Shown here one piece after another: positions 1 to 11,160 of a DNA stretch of 43,753 nt. The translations under genes and the position numbers were made by a program. Each line of letters starts with the position of its first letter. Position 1 is the first letter of the stretch. Under the pieces are notes generated by a model. The model searched no databases. It was not told the DNA's origin and saw only the letters and a list, made by a program, of their open reading frames with translations. The stretch is from Phoronis australis (taxonomy: Eukaryota; Phoronida; Phoronidae). The stretch covers positions 1 through 43,753 of the forward strand of contig NMRA01001170.1 in assembly GCA_002633005.1 (NCBI GenBank). The letters are read 5' to 3'.

Positions 1-980
1 AAATCTCGTACCAACAAAATGGCCGCCACTGAATTGATTAGAGAAGCTGAATGTTGAACTAGAGGACAAAATTTCTGTTCCATTTGCGAAGATTTGTCGC
101 CCCAAGTTTCTCAATGTCTTGATGTTAAGGAACGCATCCCTGAATTTACGTGTTTATGCTGAGACAGATTGTTAATTTGTACTCCAGGGAAGAACATTGA
201 CACACAGACACTAAATCTACGGGTCAATTTGCAGAACGTATTGGTCACGTTCATTTCTTTTGCCTTCGTCCGCTTCGATGTTTGGCAACATGTTTCGAGT
301 GTAATTCTGTCTTCTTTCCTTATACGTTTCGCGACTAGTGTTGCAAGTCTTAATGCTAACTGCAAAGATTAAAATATACATTTTGTAGCTGCACTTCTAC
401 TGTATGAAGGTCACGTGGTCCCCAATAATTTGCAACGTCAGTGCCAACGCGGAAGCGATATTGGGAAGAGCAATGATGGTGATCGGGGTGGGGCAAAAGG
501 TTGATTTCGTCAGAGTCTCCGCAATTTTTTTCTATATTACTAAGAGCGTGGTATGCTCTCTTTCGCTGACACTGAATTTGTTGTTTGATCAGAAAATGCC
601 AGAAGTTGTGTTAGAAACAAAATCCAATGTATATTTTCCCCGTTAAAAGACAAACAGATACGATTGCCTGCTCACTATTGACGGCTCAAATAAGCAATCA
701 CAATGCGAAATTCCTGTGAGATTTCCGTAAGCTTCAGTCACATTTTGTCATTAGAGAAGTTTGATCTCAGCGTTTGCCTTACCTTTTCCAAGTGTCCTGG
801 AGAGTTGTTATCAGTGTTGACATCACCTCTGCCATGTGGTAGGCCGATAGAGACATTGAGCAGCACTACTGTTACAAAAGCAACCTGGAACCACCGAACT
901 TGCGTAATTGTGTGCATCTTTTGAGATATGGTGCGCTAGGTGTTTTCGGTATGGTTAAATATACTTACAGCGTGTGTGAC
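1..980. other. no recognisable gene
   Basis: Only short open frames below 90 codons occur here, on both strands, with no family motif and no consistent splice borders that I can see. I see no repeat shared with the rest of the window. It may be intergenic or intronic. Confidence 0.4.
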
Positions 981-984
981 GTCA

Positions 985-1165
985 ATTCATTTAGGTGGAT
1001 CAAGCAGTCGATACTGATACATGCGATTCAGCACAAATTAACATGCAAATGTTTTCCTATAACCCCAGGTTGTCGTCAAGGTGACCCAATGCCGTCATAG
1101 TTATGTAGCATTCCTTCTAATTTCGATTCTGAATAAGGTGGAAGCAGGACTGTCAAGACACGTGA
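985..1165 (+). pseudogene. LINE reverse-transcriptase fragment
   Basis: A short + strand stretch reads RWIKQ followed about 18 residues later by FPITPGCRQGDPMPS. This matches the non-LTR reverse-transcriptase block in which a WIK motif precedes a GCRQGDPLSP motif. A one-base frame change just after this block gives YVAFLLISILNKVEAG, which fits the next conserved helix (YLFxLxxExLxxxI). The flanks have in-frame stops and no YADD catalytic motif follows. This is therefore a small, old piece of an L1/Tx1-like LINE. The motif match is direct; the clade is inferred. Confidence 0.5.
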
Positions 1166-1169
1166 ACTT

Positions 1170-2475
1170 TGATTTTTGTATTCCAACTTGAACTTAAATG
1201 TGCCATGTTCAATAAGTTGATCAGTTACCAAAATTACATTGGATACGCGGAAACTGGGAAAGATGCTGCTAATACACTGTACTTGGTAATACACTGCAGG
1301 CGGCCATTTTTGCTTAGGGCGCTCCACAGTAACTATAATTGGCGGGAGGAAGCAAGCTATTAGTTTGAAAATGATCGAAGAGCTGGTTGTAAATATTATT
1401 TTTCGAAACTTATGAAACACACAGAATAAGAAATAGGTCTGAAACAGCTGATCCACTTTTTAAACACAGTGAGCACCTAATCTATGTCCGTGTTGTTTGG
1501 GGAGGTTAAGTTTCATATTAATTGATCAAAAACAAGGCACAGCCAGTGAACCAAATGATAAATAAGTCGAAGCATTTCATTATTCTTTACGTACATGACA
1601 TCATGGCCACAAGCACGAATACCTGTTTGACGTAAACAGGAAAATCGGTTTATACTAAAGTAGTTGTTAATATGATTTAAAACCAAATCCTTGTCACAAT
1701 AAATCATAACCATTGTTAGATTTTAATTTGGTAGTATAATTTGTCATAACAGTCTTGTTTAATAGTTTTTAAACCCTTTCTAACTGTACTTTAGAGAACC
1801 TACGTGGCCGGAACTGCTCGTAGTACTAAAGCTTCTTGGCATTTTTATAAAAGTGCAAAATTTGTTTTAAAGTTTGATTTCAATGCAACAGCATTAATAT
1901 CATTTTGAGGAACCAATTTAACTTTGTGACCTAACCGTCTTATGCTGCATGTCGTCCTGTTTAGCCGACTAAAACATAAAAATTTGGCTGTCAACTTTCG
2001 TAAATCGGTTTCACAATATTCCTTACACTCATAAGACTCTACTCCATATAACAAGAACGTCGAAATCATCAGCGACTTAAGAAAACGCTTCACAGTTCGT
2101 TGAAGCTGGTCAATGCTAAAATGGCAAATTCGAAAATGGCGCATGTACATGTACATGTAAATGTAAGCATTTCCTGTGACGTGAGTTGATAACGGAAGTA
2201 GACTCGGACTTTACCTCGGGAAACCATAAAGATGCATCATTATGCCGCTTTAAGAGACTGAAAGGCCTAATTCGATTTGTCTGTTTTATAGCCAGTAATG
2301 CGAAATGCAGTTTTAAACCTATTTTAATTTTGTAGTAAATTCATCTAAACAAGCACGGGCGGAGCCCAGCTTTATAGTCCACATTGAGGTAACCATTCAA
2401 ACTGATATCGATGTAAGTTCATGTGAACTATCTTCTGCAGTGTACGATGACAATTCGTATTAAGGGGTCCCTGCT
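1170..2475. other. no recognisable gene
   Basis: No supported gene. A 103-codon minus ORF (1845-2156) contains FLLYGVESYECKE, which faintly recalls the region after the palm in LINE reverse transcriptases, but it is not convincing alone. A short palindromic run of ACATGT repeats lies at 2143-2160. Confidence 0.35.
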
Positions 2476-2479
2476 TTGT

Positions 2480-3850
2480 TATTGCTTTCTGAAAACGAGA
2501 TGGAACTGGTGAAAGATCTTATATGTTATAAATGCAGATCCCGCATAGACTGGATCAACGATCAAACCCGCACCATAGAAAATGTTGTAAATGTTAATGA
2601 CACTGTCAGAGTGGTCTCTGCTTTTGGTGTGAGCCTGACACCAAACAGCGAAAGACTGAATGGTCGCAGGTTTCGTTTTCGATTGAACAGGATCTCCTGT
2701 GATTTTCTGGCATTGAGTTTAATACGCTAAATTGAGCACCAGTCCTCCACTTTTCATAGTCTCTTGTTTGTCACCTGTTCAGAGCCCAAGATCGTCGGGT
2801 ACCCGGGATACCTGAACTTTGTCTCTTGGGAGGTCGTCGACATATATCAGGAATAGTTACGGAGTGATGACAAACCCCTGGGGAGCGCAGGCTCTCAATT
2901 CCACAGGTTGTGAAATTGACTGTAGGCCTACTTGTCTAACCGAGATACATCTGTCTCTCAGAAAGATGACTAAAGTTTGATCATTTTTCTCTGGTAGACC
3001 AATATTTGAGAGTTTGTCTCGCAGGCCGCCATGCCATACGGAGTCTTCTGAAATCGGCCTATGGGGATGTTCGGTTCCTTCACGTTTTTTTTATCTATAT
3101 CTTCTCTGCCAGCAGTTAAAGAAGCCGTAAGAGTGATTCTTGTGGATGCGCCTATGCATGACATCAGACTTATTGGGCGGTAAGCCTAGTGGGCCGGGTC
3201 AGAGTGGTCTGTGTCTGGTTTGGGTATCATGACACCCAGTGTGCATTTCCACACTTTGGGAAAGTGAGTGATAACAAAACACACCTGTTGAAGACTTCGG
3301 CTAATTTCTCGGGGAGAGATAACGGACAAAACGTTGTAGAATATGGGATGACTGCCTGTTGTATTTCTTGCATTTAAAGAGTGAGTGGTTGTATATGTAT
3401 AACCTCAGTCGGGGTTATTTCAACAAGCATTTCGTGATCATCACCGCATCCCTGAGTGGTTGTGTAGAGGGTATTCAACATGTTTGCTTTTCGGAGCACT
3501 GTGTTGTCTTGGAGGCGTTTTGTCACTTTGCAAACTGAAGATCTGGCTCTCGTGTATTTGTATGTGTTCTCTCTAGGATTTGGCAAATATCGCAGTGGCC
3601 TTGTCTGGGTCGGAACAAGCAGTTCTGTTGCCGTATATCAGTCAACTGACAATCGGCTAGAATACGCAAGTAAGGTTTTGAGCATTCTTGCGAAATACTC
3701 GCCCTTACATGCGTGACTTTACAATGTCTTGCGTGACGTTGATTTTGGCTAGATTCTTTGCCTACGGAACGCATCATTGATATGCCTGGATAAGTGAAAT
3801 ATAAAATGCCAGGCGAATCTGACGGATATAGTTTTGAGCTGTCAGTAAAC
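2480..3850 (-). pseudogene. Jockey/CR1-type LINE reverse-transcriptase relic
   Basis: Read on the minus strand and allowing frame changes, the conserved blocks of a non-LTR reverse transcriptase appear in the right order. FPKVWKCTLGVMIPKPDTDH then AYRPISLMSC lies around 3275-3150. EDSVWHGGLRDKLSNIGLPE is near 3040-2985, followed by FLRDRCISVRQVG. APQGFVITP then LFLIYVDDLPRD is near 2895-2835, where the usual PQGSVLGPLLFLIYINDLP block belongs. RIKLNARKSQEILFNRKRN is near 2720-2665, the thumb-side motif. Further upstream (3580-3850) an Arg-rich stretch resembles the linker between endonuclease and polymerase. Multiple stops and frameshifts show it is dead. No poly-A tail or 5' end could be defined. 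Confidence 0.8.
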
Positions 3851-3859
3851 AAGGCATTA

Positions 3860-5680
3860 GGTGCTAATAAAGAAATAATGCATTTCGAAGCCTGATGATA
3901 GGATCTCGATTCTGATATTTAAATGCTGAAAACAATCCGATTTTATTCGAAGCTGACTAATAATCACAGCAGACAGTTTTAATACTTAGTCTTTCAAAGA
4001 CGTGCTTGTAAATTGCCTGTTTTAATTAGATCTTCCTTTAAACAAAATTAAACCACAAAGCCTTGTCAACATGTTGTTCATTCGTACAATGTATCCTATT
4101 GCCGCGTTGTATTCTGTGTCATATGGTGAAGCTGTGATGAATGGACTACACTCACTTCCAAAGAAAACACATGTCTTGTCATTTCTCACACGTAACCAAA
4201 AATGGTCATTTCATTGTAATTTGTTAGTACAACGGGTCAGAATCTCATTATTGTGGTAAATTAATTTTATAGGCTGTCACGTGAATTGTACGAAACTTTT
4301 CCCCACCTATTAAAGCGTTGAAATGTCAACCAGGCGCCAATGTGTCTTAAGATCATTTTCCTCACCCCTCCACCTAAATGTCATCTCGATTCATTCCCAC
4401 AACCCCGTCGCTACCGAGTTTTCCAAAAATTAATGCCGTTTGAATGGACAATTTTAGTTGTCGATTCAATTGGCCAATCGTTACAACATATGTCAAGTAT
4501 ACACCTACACAGTCTTTGCAGTCAAAGATGCTTTTGTTACATTTTTGTTACATGCTTAGTACCTTAAGTGGCGTTTCTTTGATTGAAACGTTAAACAAAA
4601 GTCGCATCGATAATTGAGGTATCAACTGTACGAAATTGCAGTTGATCTACGTTATTTCCAGTGACCACCTGAAAAGTCTCGGCGACAAAATGACAACCTC
4701 AAGAACATTGTCCTCGTGGCGAGGGCTATTGGGCTGTGAAACGAAGATTCAGTGTAAGTTGTAAAACGAAAAGTACGAATTAAAAACAATTTCATCACAG
4801 GGACTCAAACATCGCAAACCTGCGATTGTAGATTCCTGACCCATCCTGTCACCCACTAGAGGTCACCTGCAGGCTTGTATATGTAGCTTTCAAAACATCA
4901 CAAAAATTAAAATAACAATATATTTAATGTCACATACAACCTACAACTACAGACTCAACTGTTCCGAAAAGTCCCATAGCCCGTTTTTGTGATTTCTCAT
5001 GGAAATTCTCATGCGTGGCTTCCACAAGGACACTAAAACTTTTAACCGATGCCAACTTCGCAATAAAGCGAATACCTCCGGAAAGTAGGCCTACCCCATA
5101 ACTAATAACTGAAAGTGGATACGTCAATGATTTTATTGATGAATAATGGAACGAACGCCGGCTTGATTGTCAGAGTATTTATTAGAGTTAGAAGGATTAG
5201 GGCATCGACGAACTCTATAGATGATATTTTAATCTCAAAATATCAATATTGCTATACGTTGGTGATGTGGTCGATAAATACCTTTCTCACATGACCTGGG
5301 ATGTGTTACGACAAAACTGGTTAATAACACCAAGTGCATGATTTTTCGATATCACATGGGCGAATCACACAGTGGTGCAAAGTAGACATCCATACGCCTT
5401 ACATTTTATCGTCTGCAAAACACTAAAACAACCAAACGCACGGCAACCAAACAATGCCGGAATTTCCGTGAAAGTGACAAAGCTATGATTGACTAATACG
5501 TTGTCGCAACTGTACGTACTCCCAGTCGGAAGGACATGCAGACAACGTCTTAAACGGACCCATCTTTGGCGGCGAATTCCATATCCACGTTCATTCTAAC
5601 GGAGACAAGCCCCAACTCAAGAAACGCGGTGAGACTTTAGCTGTGCTGTCTCAAGGTCAATTCAGTACTCACGCGCGGGG
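3860..5680. other. no recognisable gene
   Basis: AT-rich sequence with only short open frames on both strands. I see no family motif, no RNA gene and no repeat shared with the rest of the window. Confidence 0.4.
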
Positions 5681-5687
5681 AAGAATT

Positions 5688-6906
5688 ACTCTGCGTGCGT
5701 AAGCGCAGAGTACTGTTGTTCCTGGGTTTCCTTCAATTTTATTCTTATTCTTATTCTTCTTATTCTTCTTCCGACCAACTTTGAGGCTTAATAACTCCAA
5801 ATTGGGTGCAGGTACGGTCTTTAAATTCAGCATATGACTTCTGACAGCATATAAATTTTGATTCCTTATTGCACCGGAAGAGGTCGTTTGGCGCAAAGGT
5901 CATATAATTTTCAAACTGCTACTCCTCCTCCAGTTTTAAAGCTATCTTTTTCAAATTTGGTGCACAGGTATAAGTCAAAATGACAATTTAAAAAAAAATA
6001 CTTTTCTAAGTAATCGGGTCATCCAATCAGGTGAAATAGGTTAAAGGTCAGTAGGTGCAAACTAAAATTTTGAGCTAGACACTTCAAATGTGACAGGTCT
6101 GATTGCCAGAGGTAAATCAAATCGGAATCTAAAGTTTCAGGTCATTTAGTGCAAACATGGGGTCATTAAAGCATTTTTCTTCTGAAATTTGACCTTTTCA
6201 ATCAGCAAGTATTCTGATGTGTCAACCGTTAGACAACTGTGATTCTCAGCGTTAAACACATTTTCCATGGGCTTTGCAATAATTCTAAAGATGCTTAAAA
6301 TGCACCGGATTAGGTCAATTAGTGCAAAGGTCATGTAACGTTCAAAATGTTATGTCTTACGTTTTTTAAGGAATTCTTTTCAATTTCATCACACTGGTGT
6401 AAGTCAACATGCCATTTGAATACCCTACTTTACTTTGCAATAGGCCTAACCAATCAGAAAAAATAGGTCATTGAGTGCAAACTAAAATTTTGAGCTAGAG
6501 ACTTCAAAATTACGTATCTGTTTACTAAGTGCAATTGAGTTTGAATTCTAAATTTTCAGGCCATTTGGTGCACCCATGGGGTCATTAGGTGCATTTTTCT
6601 TCTGAAAGTTTGACCACTTCATTCATCTTGTATTCTGAAGTGTTTAAAGTAAAACATCTGTTATTATTAGCATTAACCACACTTTTAATCGAGTTAACAA
6701 TTACTCCCTCATCGGGGCTCATAATGCACCGGAAGAGCTCAATTAGTGGAAAGGTCATCAAAAAATTAATATGTAATTTCTCATACAATTTTAAAGAATT
6801 CCTTTTCATATTGGTGAACGGGTTGCTGTCAGTAGCTTCCCAATAATTCCAGTAATACGCACACGCAGAGTCCGTTATTGTCACGCCGTGCCAATAATTT
6901 TTCTAG
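5688..6906 (+). mobile_element. Helitron/Helentron-like non-autonomous element, copy A
   Basis: This copy begins with a hairpin (ACTCTGCG, loop, CGCAGAGT at 5688-5711). A conserved segment and a TTCTTA-rich microsatellite follow, then GACCAACTTTGAGG. After about 1.1 kb of family sequence it ends with a CGCAGAGT box, a hairpin (TTATTGTCACG... partly mutated here) and CTAG at 6903-6906. The 5' end ACTCTGCG is the reverse complement of the box lying before the 3' hairpin. Such an asymmetric inverted repeat plus 3' hairpin plus CTAG end is typical of Helitron-class, especially Helentron-associated, elements. No coding capacity is seen. ORFs inside it are chance frames. Copy B follows without any gap. 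Confidence 0.6.
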
Positions 6907-8105
6907 TTCTTATTCTTCTTATTCTTCTTATTCTTATTCTTCTTCCGACCAACTTTGAGGCTTAATAACTCCAAATTGGGTGCAGGGAAGGTCTTTAAAT
7001 TCAGCATATGACTTTTGACAGTATACAAATTTTGATTGGTTACATAATCACATTCCGTATTGCACTGGAAGAGGTCGTTTGGTGCAAAGGTCATATAACT
7101 TTCAAAATGCTACTCCTCCTTCAGTTTTAAAGCTATCATTTTCAAATTCGGTGCACAGGTATAAGTCAAAACAACAATTTCAAAAATTACTTTTCTAAGA
7201 AATCGGGTCATCCAATCAGGTGAAATAGGTCAAAGGTCATTAAGTACAAACTAAAATTTTGAGCTAGACACTTCAAATTCACATTTCTGATTGGCACTGG
7301 TAATTCAATTCCGAATCCAAAGTTTCAGGTCATTTAGTGCAAACATGGGGTCTTAGGTGCATTTTTCTTCTGAAAATTTGACCTTTTCAATCAGCAAATA
7401 TTCTGATGTGTCAACCGTTAGACAACTGTGATTCTCAGCATGAAACATATTTTTCGTGGGCTTTGCAATGATTCTCCTAAAGACGCTTATAATGCACCGG
7501 ATAGGGTCAATTAGTGCAAAGGTTATTTAACGTTCAAAATGTTATATCTTTCGTTCTTCAATGAATTCTTTTCAATTTCAGCACACTGGTGTAAGTCAAC
7601 ACGCCAATTGAATACCCTACTTTTCTTTGCAATAGGCCTAACCAATCGGAAAACAGGTCAAAGGTCATTGAGTGCAAACTACAATTTTGAGCTAGACACT
7701 TCAAAATTACATATCTGTTTACTAAGTGCGATTGAGTTTAAATTCTAAATTTTCGGGTAATTTGGTGCACCCATGGGGTCATTAGGTGCATTTTTCTTCT
7801 GAAAGTTGGACCGATTCATTCATCTTGTATTCTGAAGTGCTTAAAGTAAAACATCTGTGATTTTTAGCATTAACCACACTTTTAATCGAGTTAACAATTA
7901 TTCCCTCATCGGAGCTCATAATGCACCGGAAGAGGTCAATTAGTGAAAAGGTCATCAAAATATTAATATGTAATTTCTCCTACAATTTTGAAGAATTCCT
8001 TTTCATATTGGCAAACTGGTTGCTGTCAGTGACTTCCCATAATAATTTCAGTAATGCGAACGCGCAGAGTCCATTATTGTCCTGCCGTGACAATAATCTT
8101 TCTAG
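6907..8105 (+). mobile_element. Helitron/Helentron-like non-autonomous element, copy B
   Basis: This is a second head-to-tail copy, starting directly at the TTCTTA microsatellite after the CTAG of copy A and so lacking the 5' hairpin. It ends with CGCGCAGAGT (8061-8070), a hairpin with TTATTGTC/GACAATAA arms, and CTAG at 8102-8105 followed by TT. It carries two perfect AGGTCA-A-AGGTCA direct repeats at 7227-7239 and 7655-7667. The sequence is closely similar to copies A and C throughout, with small indels, so the family spread fairly recently compared with the LINE relics. Confidence 0.6.
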
Positions 8106-8754
8106 TTGATGACTGTTATTTTTAACATTTATTACTTTTTAACATCACAACTTCAAAGACCGTTTATAAGATTCTATCTTGAATGTTGTTCCTAAAGCTG
8201 AATGCAATTTACAATTGTTAAGCTTAAAATAAAACTATAAACAAAAGTTGCTGAGTTTTCTTTACATTGCGCAAACGTGTTTTTACAAAAGTGGCGTCAT
8301 GTGGTTAAAAGTTTTAGACACGTCGAGTTTTTCGGCAAAAATAATCTTTTTACGGCTAATGTGAGAAAACAAATCCTACGAGTCTCAGGTTTACGACATG
8401 GGCAAAACCTCTTGGTAGATAAAGAGAAAAGCTCACCGAAAGGCGGGAGCGCCTTTACCACAAGGCCTACCGGACACTTTTCCGTGGAACTTGCTATGAC
8501 ACACTAGTGAGACACATTGCCCAAGAGGAACATGNTCTTATAATCAGGGGTATACGCTTAACTCTAGTCTAACTGTATGATTCTTGTTGTCAGAAGAAGC
8601 AAGTGCTCAAAGTTTACCACAGCAAGTAATGCCGACACACAATGGAACTTTTTGTAGTTCTGCATTTGAATTAGGGCTAAAGCATCACAGGAAGTAATGC
8701 ACGCTCACATACAACGCAATCGATACAGAGGGGGTGACGGTGGGGTATTTTTAG
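8106..8754. other. no recognisable gene; one ambiguous base
   Basis: There is an undetermined base at 8535. No gene is seen. On the minus strand at about 8485-8440 there is a faint resemblance to the A-box half of a tRNA (GGCCTTGTGGTAAAGGCG), but no convincing B box or cloverleaf, so I do not call a tRNA or a SINE. Confidence 0.35.
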
Positions 8755-8789
8755 GTATTTATTATCATTTACAAACAATTACAAAAATT

Positions 8790-9235
8790 TTAAACAAACA
8801 AACAAACAAAAAAATAAGTACACCATTCATTCAAGAATGCAAACCTCAAAAAGACCATTCTCCTATCTCTGTTATATACAAAGTTTTTATATGCAATTAA
8901 TTTTTCAGTTTTATAGTACTCATTAGTATATGAAATGAACTTGTGAAGATTAGGTATATTTTTGTGACATCTCTCCTTGTAAGTGTACTGTTTAGATAAT
9001 AGAAGCAAAATGTGAAATAGAAAATCATGCGTCTTGTAAAGTCCAAGAATAACACTTTCGTAAGACAGACAGTTGGGAAGCTGAATGCGACACTTTTGAA
9101 GTAGCTTTCCGAATTCCTTCCAGAAATCTTGTACAAAGCTACATTCCCAAAAAAGGTGTGACAGCGTCTCTGGAGCTTTATTACAAAAGGAACATAAATC
9201 AGAATCCCTAACACATATTTTGACTAAAAAGGTAT
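8790..9235 (-). pseudogene. LINE C-terminal cysteine region (zf-RVT type)
   Basis: In a minus frame entering near 9235, the sequence reads VRDSDLCSFCNKAPETLSHL, FWECSFVQDFW, then FHILLLLSKQYTYKERCH. This is the CxxC...H....C motif that closes many L1/Tx1-group reverse transcriptases. Immediately upstream (9255-9350), one base out of frame, comes WKKIYALPYKITKDPHIRW and FQFRILH, the normal preceding block. The frame therefore breaks at about 9253. The open frame runs to the end at about 8790. Confidence 0.8.
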
Positions 9236-10292
9236 TTGTTGCAATTAACTGTGTAGTATTCTAAATTGGAACCATCTAATATGTGGATCCTTTGTAATTT
9301 TGTAAGGTAGAGCATATATTTTCTTCCAATCTAAACTATCTCCTAGGTCTATTTCTCATTTACACTCTGTCTTAGGTTTCTTAACGTCATTAAAGACTGA
9401 ACAAACATGTCTACAACCCTCCAAATCTTTCCGTAAGTGAGTAATTGCTAAAGGTATGCAAGGAGAGTAGACATTACTTTGAAATAGACTATTTCGAAAC
9501 CTTCTTAGAACAGAAACAACACCATTATATTCTGTAAAGTTGGTTTTCACATCGAACCTATTTTTCATATTGTTTAAACTAACAAAATCACCATCAGAGG
9601 TATACATATCTCTAATAAATCTTAAGCCTTTTACAAACCAAGACTTGTAAAAACACCTATGCCTCCGATCGCCAAGTTTCTATTAAAGCACAAAAGTTGA
9701 TTCAAAAAGTCCTCGAAACAATAATTATCTTCTTGTAGAAAGATGACATACTTCTAAATACGTCGCGCCAGTAGGAATTACCAATTAGAGTTAACTTCGA
9801 CTTAATAATGTCATCTCCAAATGAAGCAAAATTCTTTAAGAACGGGTAGAGTGAGTACACTAATTTACCTCTTTTAGACGCCTGGCTTTCAAGATATCTA
9901 CGGGCCATAACGAGTTTTAAAGCTTTGCAGAAAGTATGCACATTAACCATTTGAATTCCCCCTTGATCAAGTCCTAAACAGGCCTTAGTTTGTTTAATTT
10001 TATCATTACGTACCTGCCACACAAATCTAAAAAATGTCGTATTCAATTCACCCAAGACTTTTACTGGTGAATTTGGTAAACTTGACAACAAAATAAGTTT
10101 AAAAATAGCTAATGTCTTAATTACCGTTACTCTACCAAACGGCATTAAACTTCGTCTACTCCAACTTTTTAGTAAAGACTTGATCTCAGTTATTCTTGCA
10201 GTGAAGTTCTTATTCGTCATACTATCCAATTGAGTGTCAAAATCCACCCCCAAAAATCCAATCTGTCCAAGTCAGACTTTCTTTTAAAAGAA

Positions 10293-11160
10293 TCACGTCA
10301 TCACTACCAGTTTTACTTCCAAACATATGGCTTTTGTTTTATTCACACTCACTTGGAGACCGGAGACACTAGCAAACAAATGTAGTACATTCAGTGTGGT
10401 AGTCAATGACAAATTCGACCCATCCAACGTAATTGATATGTCGTCAGCATATTGCGAAATCAAATATTCCTTATTCCCAGCAACTACACCAGCAATATTT
10501 TTATTATTCTTGATTAAATACGCCAAATTCTCCGCACACAATATAAAAATGTAGGGAGACAAAGGGTCACCTTGTTTGCAGCCACGCGAAATATTGTACC
10601 AAGAAGATGGGTGACCATTTACGACAACACAGGACTTAATATTACTGCAAAAGACTTTCACCCACCTTCTGATCGACCAACCAAAATTAAGGAAAGATAA
10701 AGTTTTTTGAATAAAATTCCACGACAATGAATCAAATGCTTTCTCAAAATCAATCAGTAAAAGCAATCCAGGTTTGTTAGCTGCCTGGGCATAAAACATT
10801 AAATCATATAGCACTCGGATATTTTCGTTCATATTTCTTCCAGAAACGAAACATGTCTGGTCCTTACTGATTACGTTTCCCAAAACGGATTTTAACCTTT
10901 CAGCCACTGCCAAAGAAGCCAATTTATATGTCACATTGAGTAAGGATATGGGTCTCCAGTTTTTCAAGTAATGTTTACTTTTATCTGCTCCCTTAGGAAT
11001 GCAGGTGATCACTCCATCTTTCTGTATTGAGGATATTTGGGCATCATCAAAACCAGTATTAAGTGAGCGAACAACGAAATGTCAAATGTCAGCCCAAAAA
11101 TTCCACTGAAAAACCATCAAAGCCTGGGCTCTTGTTATTTTCCATTTTTTCAAAAATTGT
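10293..11160 (-). pseudogene. LINE reverse-transcriptase core (part of the Tx1-like element)
   Basis: This is the polymerase core of the Tx1-like LINE. It shows NNKSPGFDGFSVEF upstream in a partly shifted frame, then NWRPISLLNVTYKLAS, LLLIDFEKAFDSLSWNF, a GCKQGDPLSPYIFILCAE block, and the catalytic ISQYADDISITLDG with its YADD aspartates intact. The open stretch 10293-11012 is 239 codons. A frameshift near 10335 diverts it before FGSKTGSDDVILLKESL, which is the expected continuation. The domain would copy element RNA into DNA at a nicked target. Here it is only a fossil. Confidence 0.85.

Noticed and set aside
1845-2156. 103-codon minus ORF with FLLYGVESYECKE, like the end of a LINE reverse transcriptase
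   Set aside because: Only one short block is suggestive. The distance to the RT relic at 2480-3850 is too large and no flanking motif supports it.
3888-3920. Second CTGATGA as a hammerhead core
   Set aside because: No GAAA follows at a suitable distance and no stem II or III pairing can be drawn.
8440-8490. tRNA-like or SINE A box on the minus strand
   Set aside because: The B box is not convincing and no cloverleaf forms.
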